DNA from: Isoetes taiwanensis | Taxonomy: Eukaryota > Streptophyta > Lycopodiopsida > Isoetales > Isoetaceae | Length of the DNA: 64,000 nucleotides | Reading direction: 5' to 3' | NCBI GenBank assembly: GCA_021234155.1 | Contig: JAJEKV010000059.1 | Location: 4,590,571-4,654,570, forward strand | Shown here: piece after piece, positions 11,832-23,745 of the stretch | Layout of the letters: each line of letters opens with the position of its first letter | Numbering within the stretch: position 1 is the first letter of the stretch | The notes under the pieces: generated by a model | Told to the model about the DNA's origin: nothing | What the model saw: only the letters and a program-made list of their open reading frames with translations | Database searches by the model: none | Position numbers and translations under genes: made by a program

Positions 11832-13088
11832 GTGCTCAACCCTAATTACCGTGATCGCGTCAAGGCGGAAATTGACAAACTCCTTGCTGCAGGTTTGATC
11901 TATGAGGTCAAACATTCTGAATGGGTGAGCCCTATCGTCATTGCCCTTAAGCACAATGGTAAGATCCGCGTCTGTGTAGACTATCGGAAACTCAATCAGG
12001 CCACGGAGCGTGATCATTTTCCACTTCCCTTCACAGACCAAGTTCTGGAAGAAGTGGCTGGACATGAGATGTACTCCTTTATGGATGGTTTCTCTGGCTA
12101 CAATCAGATCTCCATCAAAGAATCTGATCAACTCAAGACCACTTTCACCACCCGGTAAAGGCACTTTTTTGCCTACAAGGTGGTTCCTTTTGGATTATCC
12201 AACTCGCCTTCAACATTTCAACGCATCATGCTCTCCGTTTTTCATGATTTCATGAAGGAAAATCCCTTCTTGCAAATTTTTCAAGATGACTTCTCGCCTC
12301 TGGTTCCATGGCTGACCATTTGGATAAATTGGAACTCGCGTCTTTTCGTGAAATGTGATGAGTCCTAGGCATTAGTCTCAATCCGGAGAAATGCACCTTT
12401 CGCGTCATTCGGTGTTCTGTTAGGCCATGTTGTTGTCGAAAGCGGGAATCACGACCGATCCCGCCAAAATCGGATTGTGTGCTAAAAGCTCAAGCACCAG
12501 CCAATATCAAAGAGACACGCTCTTTCCTAGGAAAGGTCAATTATTACTCCACCTTCATACCTGGACTGGCAGCCATTGCAGATCCCATTCATAAACTCAC
12601 GGGTGACGAATCCACCTGGGCTTGGAATTCCCAGCGCTTTCGCTTCCAACATTTGAAGCTTTTGCTTACTCGTGCACCCCGGTACTTGTTCCTCCTCAAT
12701 GGGACAAGCCCTTTCACGTTCATGTTGATGTCACCGGGTTTGCTATTGGAGCCGTTCTTTCTCAAGAATATGATGCACACCGATAAACCAAATCGCTATG
12801 CCGGCCGAAAACTCAATTACCGCTGGCGCCAACTATTACGCCTTACGCGAGCGTGAAGCTTTGGGTCTCATTTTACGTGTCCAACGCTTCCGTCATTACC
12901 TTTTGGGCAGTCAAATCAAGTTCTTTGTGGACCATCAAGCACTTCTCTATTTGATCAACAAATCCACGCCCACGGGTCGCATTGCTCGTTGGGTCCTTCT
13001 TCTCCAAGAATTTGCTCCTTTTGAAATCGTTCATAAAGGCCGGCAAATCTCATGTTGTTCGGATTATCTTTCACATCCACGCGGATGA
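11832..13088 (+). pseudogene. gypsy reverse transcriptase and RNase H
   Basis: Reverse transcriptase blocks occur in order: VSPIVIALKHNGKIRVCVDY, RKLNQATERDHFPLP, YSFMDGFSGYNQI, VVPFGLSNSPSTFQRIM, then the catalytic box as FLQIFQDDF. The usual Y-x-D-D is altered in the residue before the two Asp. After frame changes come FLGKVNYYSTFIPGLA and the RNase H part (YALREREALGLI, VDHQALLYLINK). In-frame stops lie at about 12158 (TAA inside the conserved TTFTTR segment) and 12366, with further frame changes between 12420 and 12850. It cannot give a working enzyme as it stands. Confidence 0.9.
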
Positions 13089-13269
13089 TCCCAACAGAGT
13101 CTCGGGCGCCTTCCCCGATGCTCAACTTTTTTTTAGTCACGGCAACACCACATTGGTTCCATGATTTTCAGCGATTACCTCCTCACGGTGCTCTTCCACC
13201 GAAGATGAGGCGGCTCTCTCACCTTGGCGACAATCCGTCGCCATCAATTTCTCCAGAGGTCCGTGACTA

Positions 13270-14466
13270 CACCATGGTTTGCTGGACATCTCTACAAAAA
13301 GGTAAGGACACCATCCTTCGATTTTGTGTTCTCCCTCATGAAGTTCCGGACATTGTTCGAGAAGCTCATCAAGGGGCCGGTGGTGGTCATTTTCATGGTG
13401 ACACCGACGCACCAAAATTCTTCTTGCGGGTATTATTGGCCCGCTCTTCAAAGATGCTCGCCCACGCCCAAGACGTGTGGCGCTTTTGCCGGGTGGGGCG
13501 CCCACGACCCGTGGCGCTCTTCCCTTGGCGCGGCCGCCACGCCACTTCCCTTCAAACCAAATGGGGAATGGACTTTGTGGGACCTATAGACCCTCCGGTG
13601 GCGGCACACTTTCGTGCCGATACATCCTGGTTCTCACCGACCACGCCACCAAATGGGCGGAAGCTTGTGCACTTCGGACAACACTGCTTTGCAAACGCGC
13701 CAGAGTCCTCTATCAACAAATCATCACGCGATTCGGCTGCCCCACGGAGCTGGTCAGTGATCGTGGTGTTCATTTCATCAATCATACTATCAAAGAGCTG
13801 ACGGATTATCTCTTGATACATCATCACAAGAGCACACCTTACTATCCTCAAGGCAATGGGTTGGCCGAAAGCACCAACAAAACTCTGGTCACCATTCTCA
13901 AGAAAATTTGTGATGCTTCCCGCACAGATTGGCAGACAAAACTTCCTACAGTTCTTTGGGCCTACAATACTTGTTTCAAGATTGCTACGGGTCACACTCC
14001 TTTTAAATTGGTTTATGGTCAGGAAGCTCTCATGCCCTTTGAATTCATTCTTCCAACACTCCGGTTTCAAGCTCACGCTCATAATCCACCAGCTGCTCTC
14101 AAAGAACGGGTCTATCAATTAGAACAGTTGGATGAACTTCGCAGGGATGCTTATATTCGTGTTCTTCATGGACAACAGTTGCAAAAATCTTTACATGACA
14201 AACGTTTGAAGACAAAAACATTCAAACAAGGAGATTTGGTTCTTCTTTATGATTCCAGGTACAAAAATTTTCCGGGTAAACTCAAGTTTCGTTGGCTTGG
14301 CCCTTATCAAATTGTTCAAGTGGTTCGACCAAGTGTTTTCCAACTCGCTGAATTAGATGGCACTCCATTACCTACATTAGTTAATGGTTTTCGTCTCAAA
14401 ACATTTCAGCACATAGAAAGTGAACATCCCAACACAGAGACAGTTCCAAAATCAAACACCACGTAA
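13270..14466 (+). pseudogene. gypsy integrase, mostly open
   Basis: The zinc-binding HHCC part near 13340-13480 is frame-shifted. From 13600 a long open frame carries the DDE core: LVLTDHATKWAEAC (first Asp), TELVSDRGVHFIN (second Asp) and YYPQGNGLAESTNK (Glu). The C-terminal part has GDLVLLYDSRYKNFPGKL, RWLGPYQIVQV (GPY/F module) and VNGFRLKTFQ, and stops with TAA at 14464. No chromodomain follows. This is the best-preserved part of the element; it would insert the cDNA into the host chromosome in a working copy. Confidence 0.9.
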
Positions 14467-17400
14467 AGTGACTAGAAAGGCGTGTAGATTATATTATAGT
14501 GGAGAATTTTTTACAAAATGTGGGCGCAGCCCAGCTATTTCCGCTATGGGCGCTGCCCTATATACAAAAACGGCCTCGTGAGCCCTATCTACTAAGTCCT
14601 AAGAGGGAAAACCCTCTACTCGGGTTCGGAGCAGAGGTGATCTTGAGAGGAGATGGTAGAGGTTCCGCTCCGGATCGCCGAAGGTGCGAGAACCACCTCC
14701 ATCCCGTTGAACCGGTCGGGATGTTCAGCCATCCCGGCACACCAGCCGTCCATGCGAATGCCACGGTTGTGGCAGCGCCAGAGATCCAGACAGTTCATCT
14801 TACAGGTGATCCACTCCTGACAGTTCGTCGGCATGGTGCAATCTTCGTTCAAACCAGCAGCAGCCATACTGAGCGCCATCGGATGCCTTCGTTTCTCTCG
14901 GTTCGTCTTATATAGCCAACTGAGGACCTCCTTGTCGACGTGGACCAATCACACAAATCGCCAACGTGGTTGCAATGCAAGGCTGTTTCTAAAAGGAGAA
15001 TCTGTTCTCCCGCCGCATATCTAGCCATGGTACCTTCTGACACATTCCTTTTAATGATATCCCACTTCGAGTTGCCAGCATTGAATGCCATTCCTTCTTT
15101 TCACGCCCGTCGAACATTAATGGGTGTCCTTTGCCATCTGTCACATCCGATCTTTCTTTCACGTCTCATCCTCACCGTCCATTGCTTCTCCCTTACGTTT
15201 TTGGGGACTTAGCCAAATTTTTGCCTCTCAATCCCCTTCTTCGCATCTCTTGCCACCTGGCATCATCAACGGTTCCTGTTTCGCACTCTTCATACCTCTT
15301 CACCTCCAGTTGTGCGCCCTAAAACAAACCTTTTCGTTCCTCTGCGCCTTCATCCTCCGTGCTCGACTTTCGTCTTCCGCCTTTGGCATCTCTCTTCGTT
15401 CTGCAAATCATTCTCATGGCTGCCCCAAGATTTTCTACACTTCAAGCTACTGCTCCCAAGGATCCGGCCCTTTTTGCCTCAGTATCCTTCTTGACGCCAA
15501 CTTTCCGCGAAGCCCTTGTTGGCCCCAATAAAGATGTCATTTGAAACGACACCAGCTTTTAATGAATTTTCTCAAATGGAACTTCCGGCTCCAAATCACC
15601 CCGATTTGCGGCGGTTCATCGCCAATATTGTTACTTGACGCTAAGGGTACACCACTGCGGGTCGATGGCACCACTATTTCATTGACTCAACACTTGATTT
15701 ACGAGGTATTTCATATTCCCTTGCACACTCCTTGTGTATCATGGTCTCCGCTATACGGGATATTGATGTCCGCGAGTTTGGTTTTTTCGCTTATCACGCC
15801 AATGTCCATCGTCTGACCAATATCGACAAGCCTCATGAGACCTTTGTAAAATTTTTGTGGCGCAAATTCCTTGGGTATTCTATCAAGAACACCCATATCA
15901 ATAAGCCTTTCTATAACCTGGTCCTTACTGCTACACACTCCAAGCACCACATAGATTGGCCCCAAATGATGTTCTATCGTCTTCTCCAAGAAATGGACCG
16001 CCGGTACCACTTCCATTTCTGAAGTTTCTGTGGGAGGGCACTTTCAAGCCCTCATCCGTCATTACTTCCCTCCCACACCACCAAATTCTCATACTTCCAC
16101 TCAGCGCTCCCTTCCAGTCAATCACCAAGTTGGCACATCACGCCCATCTTCCCCTGGTCATGACCACAGTCACACTCATGTCACTGTCTCTTCCTCCGCT
16201 ACACCATCCACTTCACACCATTTTTCACAAACCTCCCAAAACTGGGCAAATGACCAATTCCACCACCACAACACCCTCGTCGGTTGTTGTATCGAGATCG
16301 CCAGGATGCTCAAGCCTGCCGCACTTAAGTTTAGGGAATCCCAAGGCGCTCTTATGAGGCGGGGTTCAACGGCACTAGAGGCCTCGATGCGGTACACCAA
16401 GACCTTCAAGCCGCTGCGCCCAAGTTGCAACTTTGGAGGCCAAACTTCAAGACAAGCATGAAGCTCTCTTACGTGCTCATGCGGATCTCAAGAGTACACA
16501 AGCTCAAGTCAGCCAACTCAGATCAGTTGTGCTCAGCCCAATCCAAATTCGGACTCTATTGGAGCACAACAAGTCCAAAGCTGCTCTCCCGAAAGTACCA
16601 AGGATGAAGATATTGCTAAACTCAATGCCTTGTATTTCGAATCAGGTGAAAACTTCCGCACTCAAGTTCAAAATCTTTCAGCCCGAGATGCTCAAGTTGC
16701 CTCCTTGGCGGCCTTCGCCTTTCTACACGGACCTCTCGATCACCTCTCTTCAAGATCAGCTTACAGAGGTGCGAAAAACGTAAAATACTCGATGACGCCG
16801 GAGGAGATTGCCGTGCTTCGCCTCAATACACCGGGGAAATCTTCCTCCCGTGTCAATCCTTCTAAGCGGGTCCGTGGACGATCCACGCCCTACTTGAAAA
16901 GGACAATAGGATCCCGTGATCTCGAACAACAATGCCGCACAAGCTATTCATCGGCCGATGAGGCTCAAACCAAACTTGACGCCCGTGACTTCAATTCTTC
17001 CATTGAATGCGGTGGACTTCCCAGCTCCTCCCCGCTATCATGATTATGTGGTTGCTCGACGCCACCTCTTCCTTCCTCTCAAAGTGGCACGCTTACCGAT
17101 GGCCCCTGTGGATATCCCATCGGCGGCTTGATTTTTTTCGGATTTGTGAGAACTCTCCATTGAAGACAAAGGGTTGTGTTGTGCCCTTGTTGTCTTTGAT
17201 CTCATACAATCGTGGCCTGATCCCGACTTTCTCACTTTCCGTGGTTCAGCCCCATGGCTTATATCTTTCATGATTTCTATCCGGGTGATACGGGGAAAAT
17301 TTTGGCAATGGGCCCGCCACCGTGTTCGGGGTGATCCCATCTGCGCAATGGGTGCTTCGGTGATAACAATCCATATCTTGCGGATCCCCGCTTTCGGACC

Positions 17401-18400
17401 AAAACTTTTCATCGAGTACATGCCCGAAGCTTGCCAATCATTTATCTCTCGGCAAGCGGAAGCCTGCAACAAATAAGGAAGTATCTAGGACATCCCAAGA
17501 TCTTCCCTATGCACAAGTCTATATGCAAAGACACCTCGCTGGTTACAATCGATTCCATGTGCTCGTTGGATAGCAAGACGGTCCCCACTGGGATGGGATA
17601 GCCCTCTGTCAACTCTCGCCTATTCCGCTTCTCTTTGGGATCGGCGGGTGTCGGGCACTTGATCCGGATCTTGTCGGTCAATTCGGTGGAGATCGCCAAG
17701 AACCCACATACGGGCATGGTTCCTTCTCCCTATGCTTCTCCGGTGTACCTCCACGCCCGGGTTCCCGACTTCGATTGGCGCCTTCCTTTTTGGACCAAGG
17801 TCATGGATGGTCATGCAGCCGGACACCACCTCGGATCTCGACGGATCTCCGGTGGGATCCACGTTTTGTTCGGCCCGATCACATTGGGAAGACGGTGCTA
17901 CTACGGACAACACCACAAATTGGATCTACATTGCTAATGAGCGTGGTTGGCAAACAGCCGCGGATGCGCTTCATGGTCTCAACACCTTCTTGCGTAACGC
18001 CTCCACCTCACCGATCCTTCATCCATCTTCAAAGGTGATTTTGCGCGGCCCTCAAATGCATTTTGCTCAGCTCCTTAAATCGGCAATGGCCCCATTTTTT
18101 CATCGCAATCCAAATGCGTCGGTGCTTTTGGCCTTCGCACTGTCTCCTCATGGAGTGTCAGACACATTTCTTGAGGCCCACGCAGCGCACTTGAAGACAT
18201 GGTACGCTCTCGTTTTCTTATTGATGCTGATCCCGCCCCTTGGCCAAGACACACCTCAAGCTCTTCAATCACGCCAAGATCTCATCAGCCAAGCACCATA
18301 ATGGAGCCCGCCCTCACTCCCCGCGGGAGGATCACTTTCGGACCGATGGCTTCCCGCCCTCAAACGCGTTTCCTCCTTTTTCTTCACTCGAAAGTGTCGT
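14467..18400 (+). other. Post-pol region of gypsy element, unidentified
   Basis: Nearly 4 kb separates the integrase stop from the polypurine tract. Fragments of reading frame follow each other on the plus strand. One (about 15732-16022) contains REFGFFAYHANVHRLTNI and HETFVKFLWRKFLG. A second (16433-16783) is Gln/Leu-rich and coiled-coil-like, with HEALLRAHADLKSTQAQ. A third (17732-18301) has DGSPVGSTFCSARSHWED. The frames are broken. Position fits the extra ORF (env-like or accessory) seen after pol in Athila/Tat elements, but I see no transmembrane pattern or known domain, so no function is claimed. GC content and codon style match the upstream gag-pol, so the region probably belongs to the element. 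Confidence 0.5.
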
Positions 18401-18401
18401 T

Positions 18402-18413
18402 TGGTGGGGGGAG
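18402..18413 (+). promoter_or_regulatory. Polypurine tract
   Basis: A purine run (GGTGGGGGGAG) lies directly before TGTTAGTCCC, the start of the right LTR. In LTR retrotransposons this primes plus-strand DNA synthesis, and its position fixes the LTR start at about 18414. Confidence 0.75.
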
Positions 18414-19001
18414 TGTTAGTCCCTGTGCCTCCCGGTACGGGACTATTCATGCATACGTCAGACCAGGTCAAGCTCAAAGATCCTCAGTCAACCACGGGTC
18501 AGACATCCAAGCCTCCACAGAAGACTAAGCAGGCCACGCAGTCAAAGCCTTTGGCTCCCGTCAAGAGGCGCCGCTCAGACAAGTGACGGCCCGTCACCGC
18601 CCGCGTCAGCGTCAGCGTGATTCTAGGCACTTCAAGAGGCACCGCCAACATTCCTGCAAATCAGGCCTCCTTCCAGGAGTCGGCACCGAGATCAGTCAGA
18701 GTGTCTATATTGGGCCCAAGGCCATTGTACTATATATATGAGTAGAGTTAGCTCATAAGTTTTTTAGATGAGTTTTGAGTCTTGTCTCCTTTCAGTTTTC
18801 TCTCTATTGCGAGAGCTCATGTATTTTCATCATTGATATCAAGGAAGCTTATCATCTTTCTTCCATTTGTTCTGTTCTCTTCGTTTTCTTCTCTTTCAGC
18901 AAATCCCGCGTGACATAGTCCCCCGGACTCTCCTGTTAGATCCACGGGTCCTCACAGAGGGCTGTCTTCCAGGAGTTCCCGAACCCAGACCCCAAACACC
19001 A
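18414..19001 (+). repeat. 3' LTR of gypsy element
   Basis: Starts TGTTAGTCCC after the polypurine tract and matches the 5' LTR from TGCCTCC onward to CCCCAAACACCA. It contains the same TATA-like box (about 18729). LTR copies differ by scattered substitutions and small indels, so the insertion is not very recent. Confidence 0.9.
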
Positions 19002-19002
19002 T

Positions 19003-19210
19003 GCCACCTAATCCTCGTCATCTAATATTCAAACTCATCTTTAAGTAAATAAAGAGTAGAGAGCATGGGTAGCCCTGTTTAAGTCCAATTGTATTCTTGA
19101 TTTGCTCAGATCCCAAAAGGGGAAAAGAAAGCTCAACCACAACTTGATTATAAAGACAAGCAACTGCTTTTCTCAATTCTACAGTCTTATGCAATATACA
19201 AATCTATTTG
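19003..19210 (-). mobile_element. LINE, upstream half of reverse transcriptase
   Basis: On the minus strand the translation includes LYNQVVVELSFPLLGS and IGLKQGYPCSLLF, the palm segment (usually GVKQGCPLSPTLF) that precedes the FADD box. The FADD box itself lies at about 7880, on the other side of the gypsy element, in the same orientation. The two halves are one LINE. Confidence 0.6.
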
Positions 19211-19485
19211 TACCATTTTTATGGAAAATATCCTCTAAAAAGTGATTCATTGCATAAATCTGCCAAAAGGCCACAAAGCTTGTCTCCTCCCCATTTACAA
19301 ATCGCAATTGATATATCTCTTGAATCACGTGTGCCCATTTTTCATTTTTTAAAGACACTTGTAAATCTTATTCTGTGGATATGGGTATTGTGTTTTCATT
19401 TTTTGAGAGACATTTGTACATTTTATTCTGTAGATATGGGTATTGTGCAGTCCAAATTATCTATATATTGTACTATATACCAAAC

Positions 19486-19604
19486 AATATAATAAAATAG
19501 AGAATAGAATGGATTTTTATTATCCTACGAAGGGAACCTTCCACATTTTGTAGGGGATTTGAACCCTGGCCATTGCTCCACAAGCTCCACATTCTTACCA
19601 CGAG
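19486..19604 (-). mobile_element. tRNA-derived SINE with LINE-like tail
   Basis: Read on the minus strand, the element starts with GGTCTCGTGGTAAGAATG (A-box-like, plus positions about 19590-19606). It continues to AGGGTTCAAATCCCC (B box, plus 19553-19567), then GGATAATAAAAATCCATTC and an ATTCT-type tail. The tail pattern is the same as on the LINE 3' ends elsewhere in this window (22451, 24519, 28290, 49664). ACCAAAC occurs on both sides (19479-19485 and 19605-19611), a possible short target duplication. SINEs of this kind borrow the enzyme of a partner LINE. Confidence 0.6.
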
Positions 19605-19612
19605 ACCAAACG

Positions 19613-21430
19613 TTAAGGTCATTTGTTATATCTCCATTTTATATCTTATTAAATGATATATTCTAGAAACTTTTTGGATCTCTACCCACCATGTCCTATT
19701 CCTAGTGTCTGCGCTCTCAATCTCTTGTTTTTATTAAATGATAAGAATGGAATTCAATGAGATATTCCATGCCGACAGTAAATGAATGGAGCTTGAAAAA
19801 GGTTGGTACACATGTACACTTGTTACATGGATTTATTTCTTGTTACATTTGTACTAAGACAGGAGATAGTGATGGGGATAAAAAAAAACAAATGAAGCAT
19901 ATGGTAACGACAAATAAAGCATATGTGGAAACGACAATAGGGTGTTTACTACAGTGAAGTTACTAGCAAAGTTGTAGAACATTGTGAGACAGATACATTG
20001 ACAATTGGGAATAGGTAATATTCGATCTTGGGTAGTGTTGTTTATAGGCAAGTTCATTGGTGACAATGGTGAACATATTATCACAATAAATGAGTATCCA
20101 TACAAGGAGCACTCGATAAGTGTCAAGGAAATGGTCAAAAATAAAGATGAATTATTGTTCAAGATCTAGGGTTTCGACCGAGAATTTCCAACAAGGCATA
20201 TCAGGACATGTCCAGATGCTCCCGATGATGGAAAATATCTAGTTGGAGAAGCAAAAGGACATGCACAAGATAGTTGCAATCAACCTCAAGCTAATCAGGT
20301 TTGAGTGCTATAGGTTAATAAATTTTATTGCATCATTATGCTGCTAGATGCTTGTTTCTAAACGAGACTCAAGTAGTTGACATACACTATCGAAAGGCAT
20401 GAATTATTGAGTTTATCTGGATTATGCTTTCATTACCTTAAAATGTATTTCTATATAATAAGTAGATATGGGTTTTGGAGTCACGCATTGCTTTAAAAAG
20501 AGCTGTTAAATATCAAACAAATCTTTGCTTTTGCTTTCTATATCCTTGAGATTGTATATTTACTATGGAGTCAGGAGGTCAAGGTGATAGTCCGGCCCAA
20601 TCGCTTATAAATATGATGATGAAGCTCTGGAGTCTTCTTAAAGTAATTTACTGAATAATAAGTGGATCTATGCTATTTAATGATATTTCTAGTGATGTGC
20701 CATGATGATCCTTAGGTGTTAAATGAAAATACATGGTTGTCTTGGTAGATCTGTTTGCATCTGCACTTTAAAAAATGACAACATATAGAATAGACTGTGC
20801 ATCTTTATATAGGAATGTGTTTTTGCTTAAAATTACAAAGTCTGTGCATTTTATAGCCTAGTATTTAATACTTACATATTTTAGGGGATACCTAATGGTT
20901 CTGTAGATATGAGAACCAGTAATAGATATTCTAAGCATAAGCATTCTATGCTTGCTTGACTAGATAAAATGGTAGACTTATGGTAGGATATTTCGTAACA
21001 TACAGGCTATTATCAAGATTGCTTATGAACTATATGTTAACGACAGAGTACGTTAAATATTCTTTGCTGTAAAAATCTTTATATTGTGTTAAGGATTGTA
21101 TCCAAGGTGAAGGGCAAAAAGCTCAAGAAATCTACGCTTACCTATTAGTGGCTTAGGCTCTTCTCCTTCTTAGGCTAACTGTCCTCTGGTTTCACTGCAG
21201 GTAACGGGATTTCTTGCTCCTGTTTTCCATTCATTAAAGTCAGAAATGCTACAAGACAAGATGACATCGAAGATACATTTTTGACAAATCTGCGAGCTCA
21301 ATAGTGCTGATTTGAAAGACACGAAAAATTCTAAACTTTATGTTTAAGATTATGTTGTCCCACAGTCAGTTATAAACTCTTTTGAAGGTAAATCTGAGGT
21401 ATTGAACATGAAAATGAATTAAATTGACAA
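19613..21430. other. No recognised gene
   Basis: Mostly AT-rich. A stretch at about 19757-20280 has broken open frames with no recognisable domain; one contains REFPTRHIRTCPDAPDDG-like coding texture. The remainder shows no repeat array or structured RNA that I can support. Confidence 0.4.
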
Positions 21431-21439
21431 AAGAAATGG

Positions 21440-22520
21440 GGTCACCAGGCACACTTGTTCGTGGCCTTGGTTGAACCGGTCCTCCTCTATGGGGCGTATG
21501 TGGGGCCAGTGATATCCCTCACCACTTGGAACGATCTAGAGCGTGTATGTAAGGCCTTCTTGGCCCGCACCGGGAGTGAAGTCCACGGTCCCATATCGAT
21601 CTTGCTCCAGAGACAGGCTTCCTTCCATTACAGAGGGTCATACTGGAACGCCACATTATTTACTTCCGTAAGGTGGTGGCTATGGATGAAGCCCCCGCCT
21701 GCCCAACCTTGCTTTGGCAAAGGGCGATGGGGCCCTTGGCGACTCAAAGCTCGGGCTGGAAAGACAAGCAAGCCCCGGTGGTTCTCGCTATGGAATGTGC
21801 AGCACACAGATGTGGACCGGTGCATACACAGAAGGAACGCGGCCGCCTTGAAGCAAAGATTTTGATGCTTGCTTCATGGCCAAGCTTTGGGATGCAGAGG
21901 CCCCTGTCACATGTCAAGGTGACAAATTATCGACAGCCAGGTTAATCCCATGCTCACGAGGGGCCCACACCACTACTCGCGCACCCATCTACCCATGAAA
22001 AGCGCAGAGTGATTGCTTCCATTCGCATTGTGGTGCACATTACCTCCGCATTGAGACAGTGGAGATGGATTCGGGAGCCACGTGAGGACAGAGTTTGTCG
22101 CTTGCAGTCAACAGGGCGCCATTGAGGATGAAAGTCACGCCTCCGTGGCCTGTCCGGGCTACATCAAAGATATTCGGGCTCTAGATGCTCGGTTAGTTGT
22201 GCCCCATCATGCCTTGCATGAGCTAATCGAAAGCACGGCCTCAGAGGGCTTGTTGGGATCAGACCGGAGGTAATGGATACGCTGACTCGCTTATGCCCCC
22301 CGTCCGACATTAACCTCAAATTGCATACTTGTGATTATGTATATAATCATAAAAGATGTCAAACATCCTTATTGCTACTAAGGTTTTTCCCGAAAACCTT
22401 TGGGGGGTTTTTAATCCCGTAGTAATACTTTCCGCTCTCTCTTTGTACTTGGGTCCCATAGGCCAGTTGGTCTCCGTGGACGATAAAATCATATTCTATT
22501 CTATTCCTATTATAGAACTT
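21440..22520 (+). mobile_element. LINE, 5'-truncated copy with full 3' end
   Basis: The coding part starts abruptly with FVALVEPVLLYGAYVGPVIS, the segment after the LINE reverse transcriptase palm. It ends with a C-terminal block (IEDESHASVACPGYIKDI, near 22110) that parallels IEDDSHTLQSCPAYDQI in the LINE at 52800. After the stop comes a structured 3' end: AAGGTTTTTCCCGAAAACCTT within flanking complementary bases, then GGGTCCCATAGGCC, TCCGTGGACGATAAAA and an ATTCT tail (22451-22510). Frameshifts break the coding region. A 5' truncation of this type is the usual result of incomplete target-primed reverse transcription. Confidence 0.75.
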
Positions 22521-22543
22521 GTTTTTTTTTTCTTTGATAAAGG

Positions 22544-23342
22544 TTAACCATTTTTAAGGCTTAAGTCAAATTTACACATGTTTTGGCTTGAGGCTGCATA
22601 TTGGCCTAAAGTGGTCTTTGCAAAAGTCCATGGAAGGTAAAAGTATGTTTGAACAGATTTTAAAAGGCTTTGCTTAACTAGATTTCTATAATGCTTATGA
22701 ACATGAGGATCTATAGATTTTATGCACTCCTTTTCTACTTTGAGACAATCAGCATCAAAACATTTATTATAGCATCTCTTCGTAGGAGGAATATAACCAA
22801 ACATATTATCAATTATAGCATCGGTTAGCCTCTTGCTTTTCTCTTCTAAGGATTTCTATAAATATATCCCCTCTAGTTTATTTGCCAATGCACATCTATA
22901 TTATCTGCCAATTTATAAGCAAGCTTTATTTTTTGAAGGGAAATAGATGAACATTTAGGAAGATTGGTGCTCAATTGAAACATACATGATCAGAATCTAG
23001 ATTTGTTTCCAAGAATTCAAAATATGTCACATATCCAATCGCATTTCGATCTCCTAGCAAAAGTGCAATAGTACTATTTCCATTTGGCTGGGTGCAAGTC
23101 AAACGATTTGTACCTAAAACTCTCGCAAGCCCATTGAATATAGTGAAACTGAAGGTATATAAAGCAAGAACATGTGTACCCATTTTATTCTTTACAGTGT
23201 TTGGTGCTTGGCATGGCCAACAAAACAAAGATTTTGAATGCTCATTCAACTGCAAAATATTGCCTTCGCCTAAAAGCAATGTCGCTGGTTTGTTGCAAAT
23301 TCCATCTATAAAAACCTTTCGATTTTGTTTATATGTTGGCAC
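22544..23342 (-). other. Two antisense open stretches, unidentified
   Basis: Two minus-strand open stretches (22971-23342, 123 codons; 22544-22804, 86 codons) lie close together and could be exons or fragments of one gene. The first contains LNEHSKSLFCWPCQAPN and a C-x2-C-like pair. The second has YIPPTKRCYNKCFDADCLKVE, with three Cys. I do not recognise either. Their Cys content and neighbourhood suggest transposon debris, but a small unknown gene cannot be excluded. Confidence 0.25.
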
Positions 23343-23745
23343 ATCTTATGCAAGATGCATAAGAGGATCTTCTACACGCAATCCATTAGCCCCATATGTA
23401 GATGATGGAGATGGATCTAAAGGAGCAAGGTAGACAATTGCTACATTAATCACAGTTATATTTGAAGATATTTTCAGCCAAATGTATTGAGTAAATTTAT
23501 CTTTGCTTTAGGGAAAATTTTAAGGAACCTATAATTTTGTCTAAGATATTGGCCATCCCTTATAAAATATGTCTACGAAAGTGTAGCCCCAAGTTGGCCA
23601 TATTTAATATTTATTTTCAATCCAATTTCGACTTAAATTGCAGTTTTTCAACCAAATACCTAACAAAGTGTGGCTCAAATGCAATTTTTGTATGAAGTCT
23701 ACATTGTTTGTTTTTGGTGTTGGGGTTTTTGGCTTTTTGCCTGTC

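Larger units (their letters stand above)
7904..19001 (+). mobile_element. Ty3/gypsy LTR retrotransposon, degenerate
   Basis: Two direct ~575-590-bp LTRs flank an internal region that reads, on the plus strand, gag with a zinc knuckle, protease, reverse transcriptase, RNase H and integrase. About 4 kb of further sequence precedes the polypurine tract. The pol order and the absence of a chromodomain after a WLGPYQI / VNGFRLK integrase end resemble the non-chromoviral Athila/Tat lineage, which often has extra sequence after pol. The open frames are broken by many stops and frameshifts, so the copy cannot be autonomous. It sits inside an older antisense LINE. No clean target duplication is visible, partly because the first ~12 bp of the left LTR do not match the right one. 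Confidence 0.9.

Noticed and set aside
13552-14118. 188-codon antisense frame across the integrase
   Set aside because: Shadow of the integrase coding strand, which has clear DDE motifs.
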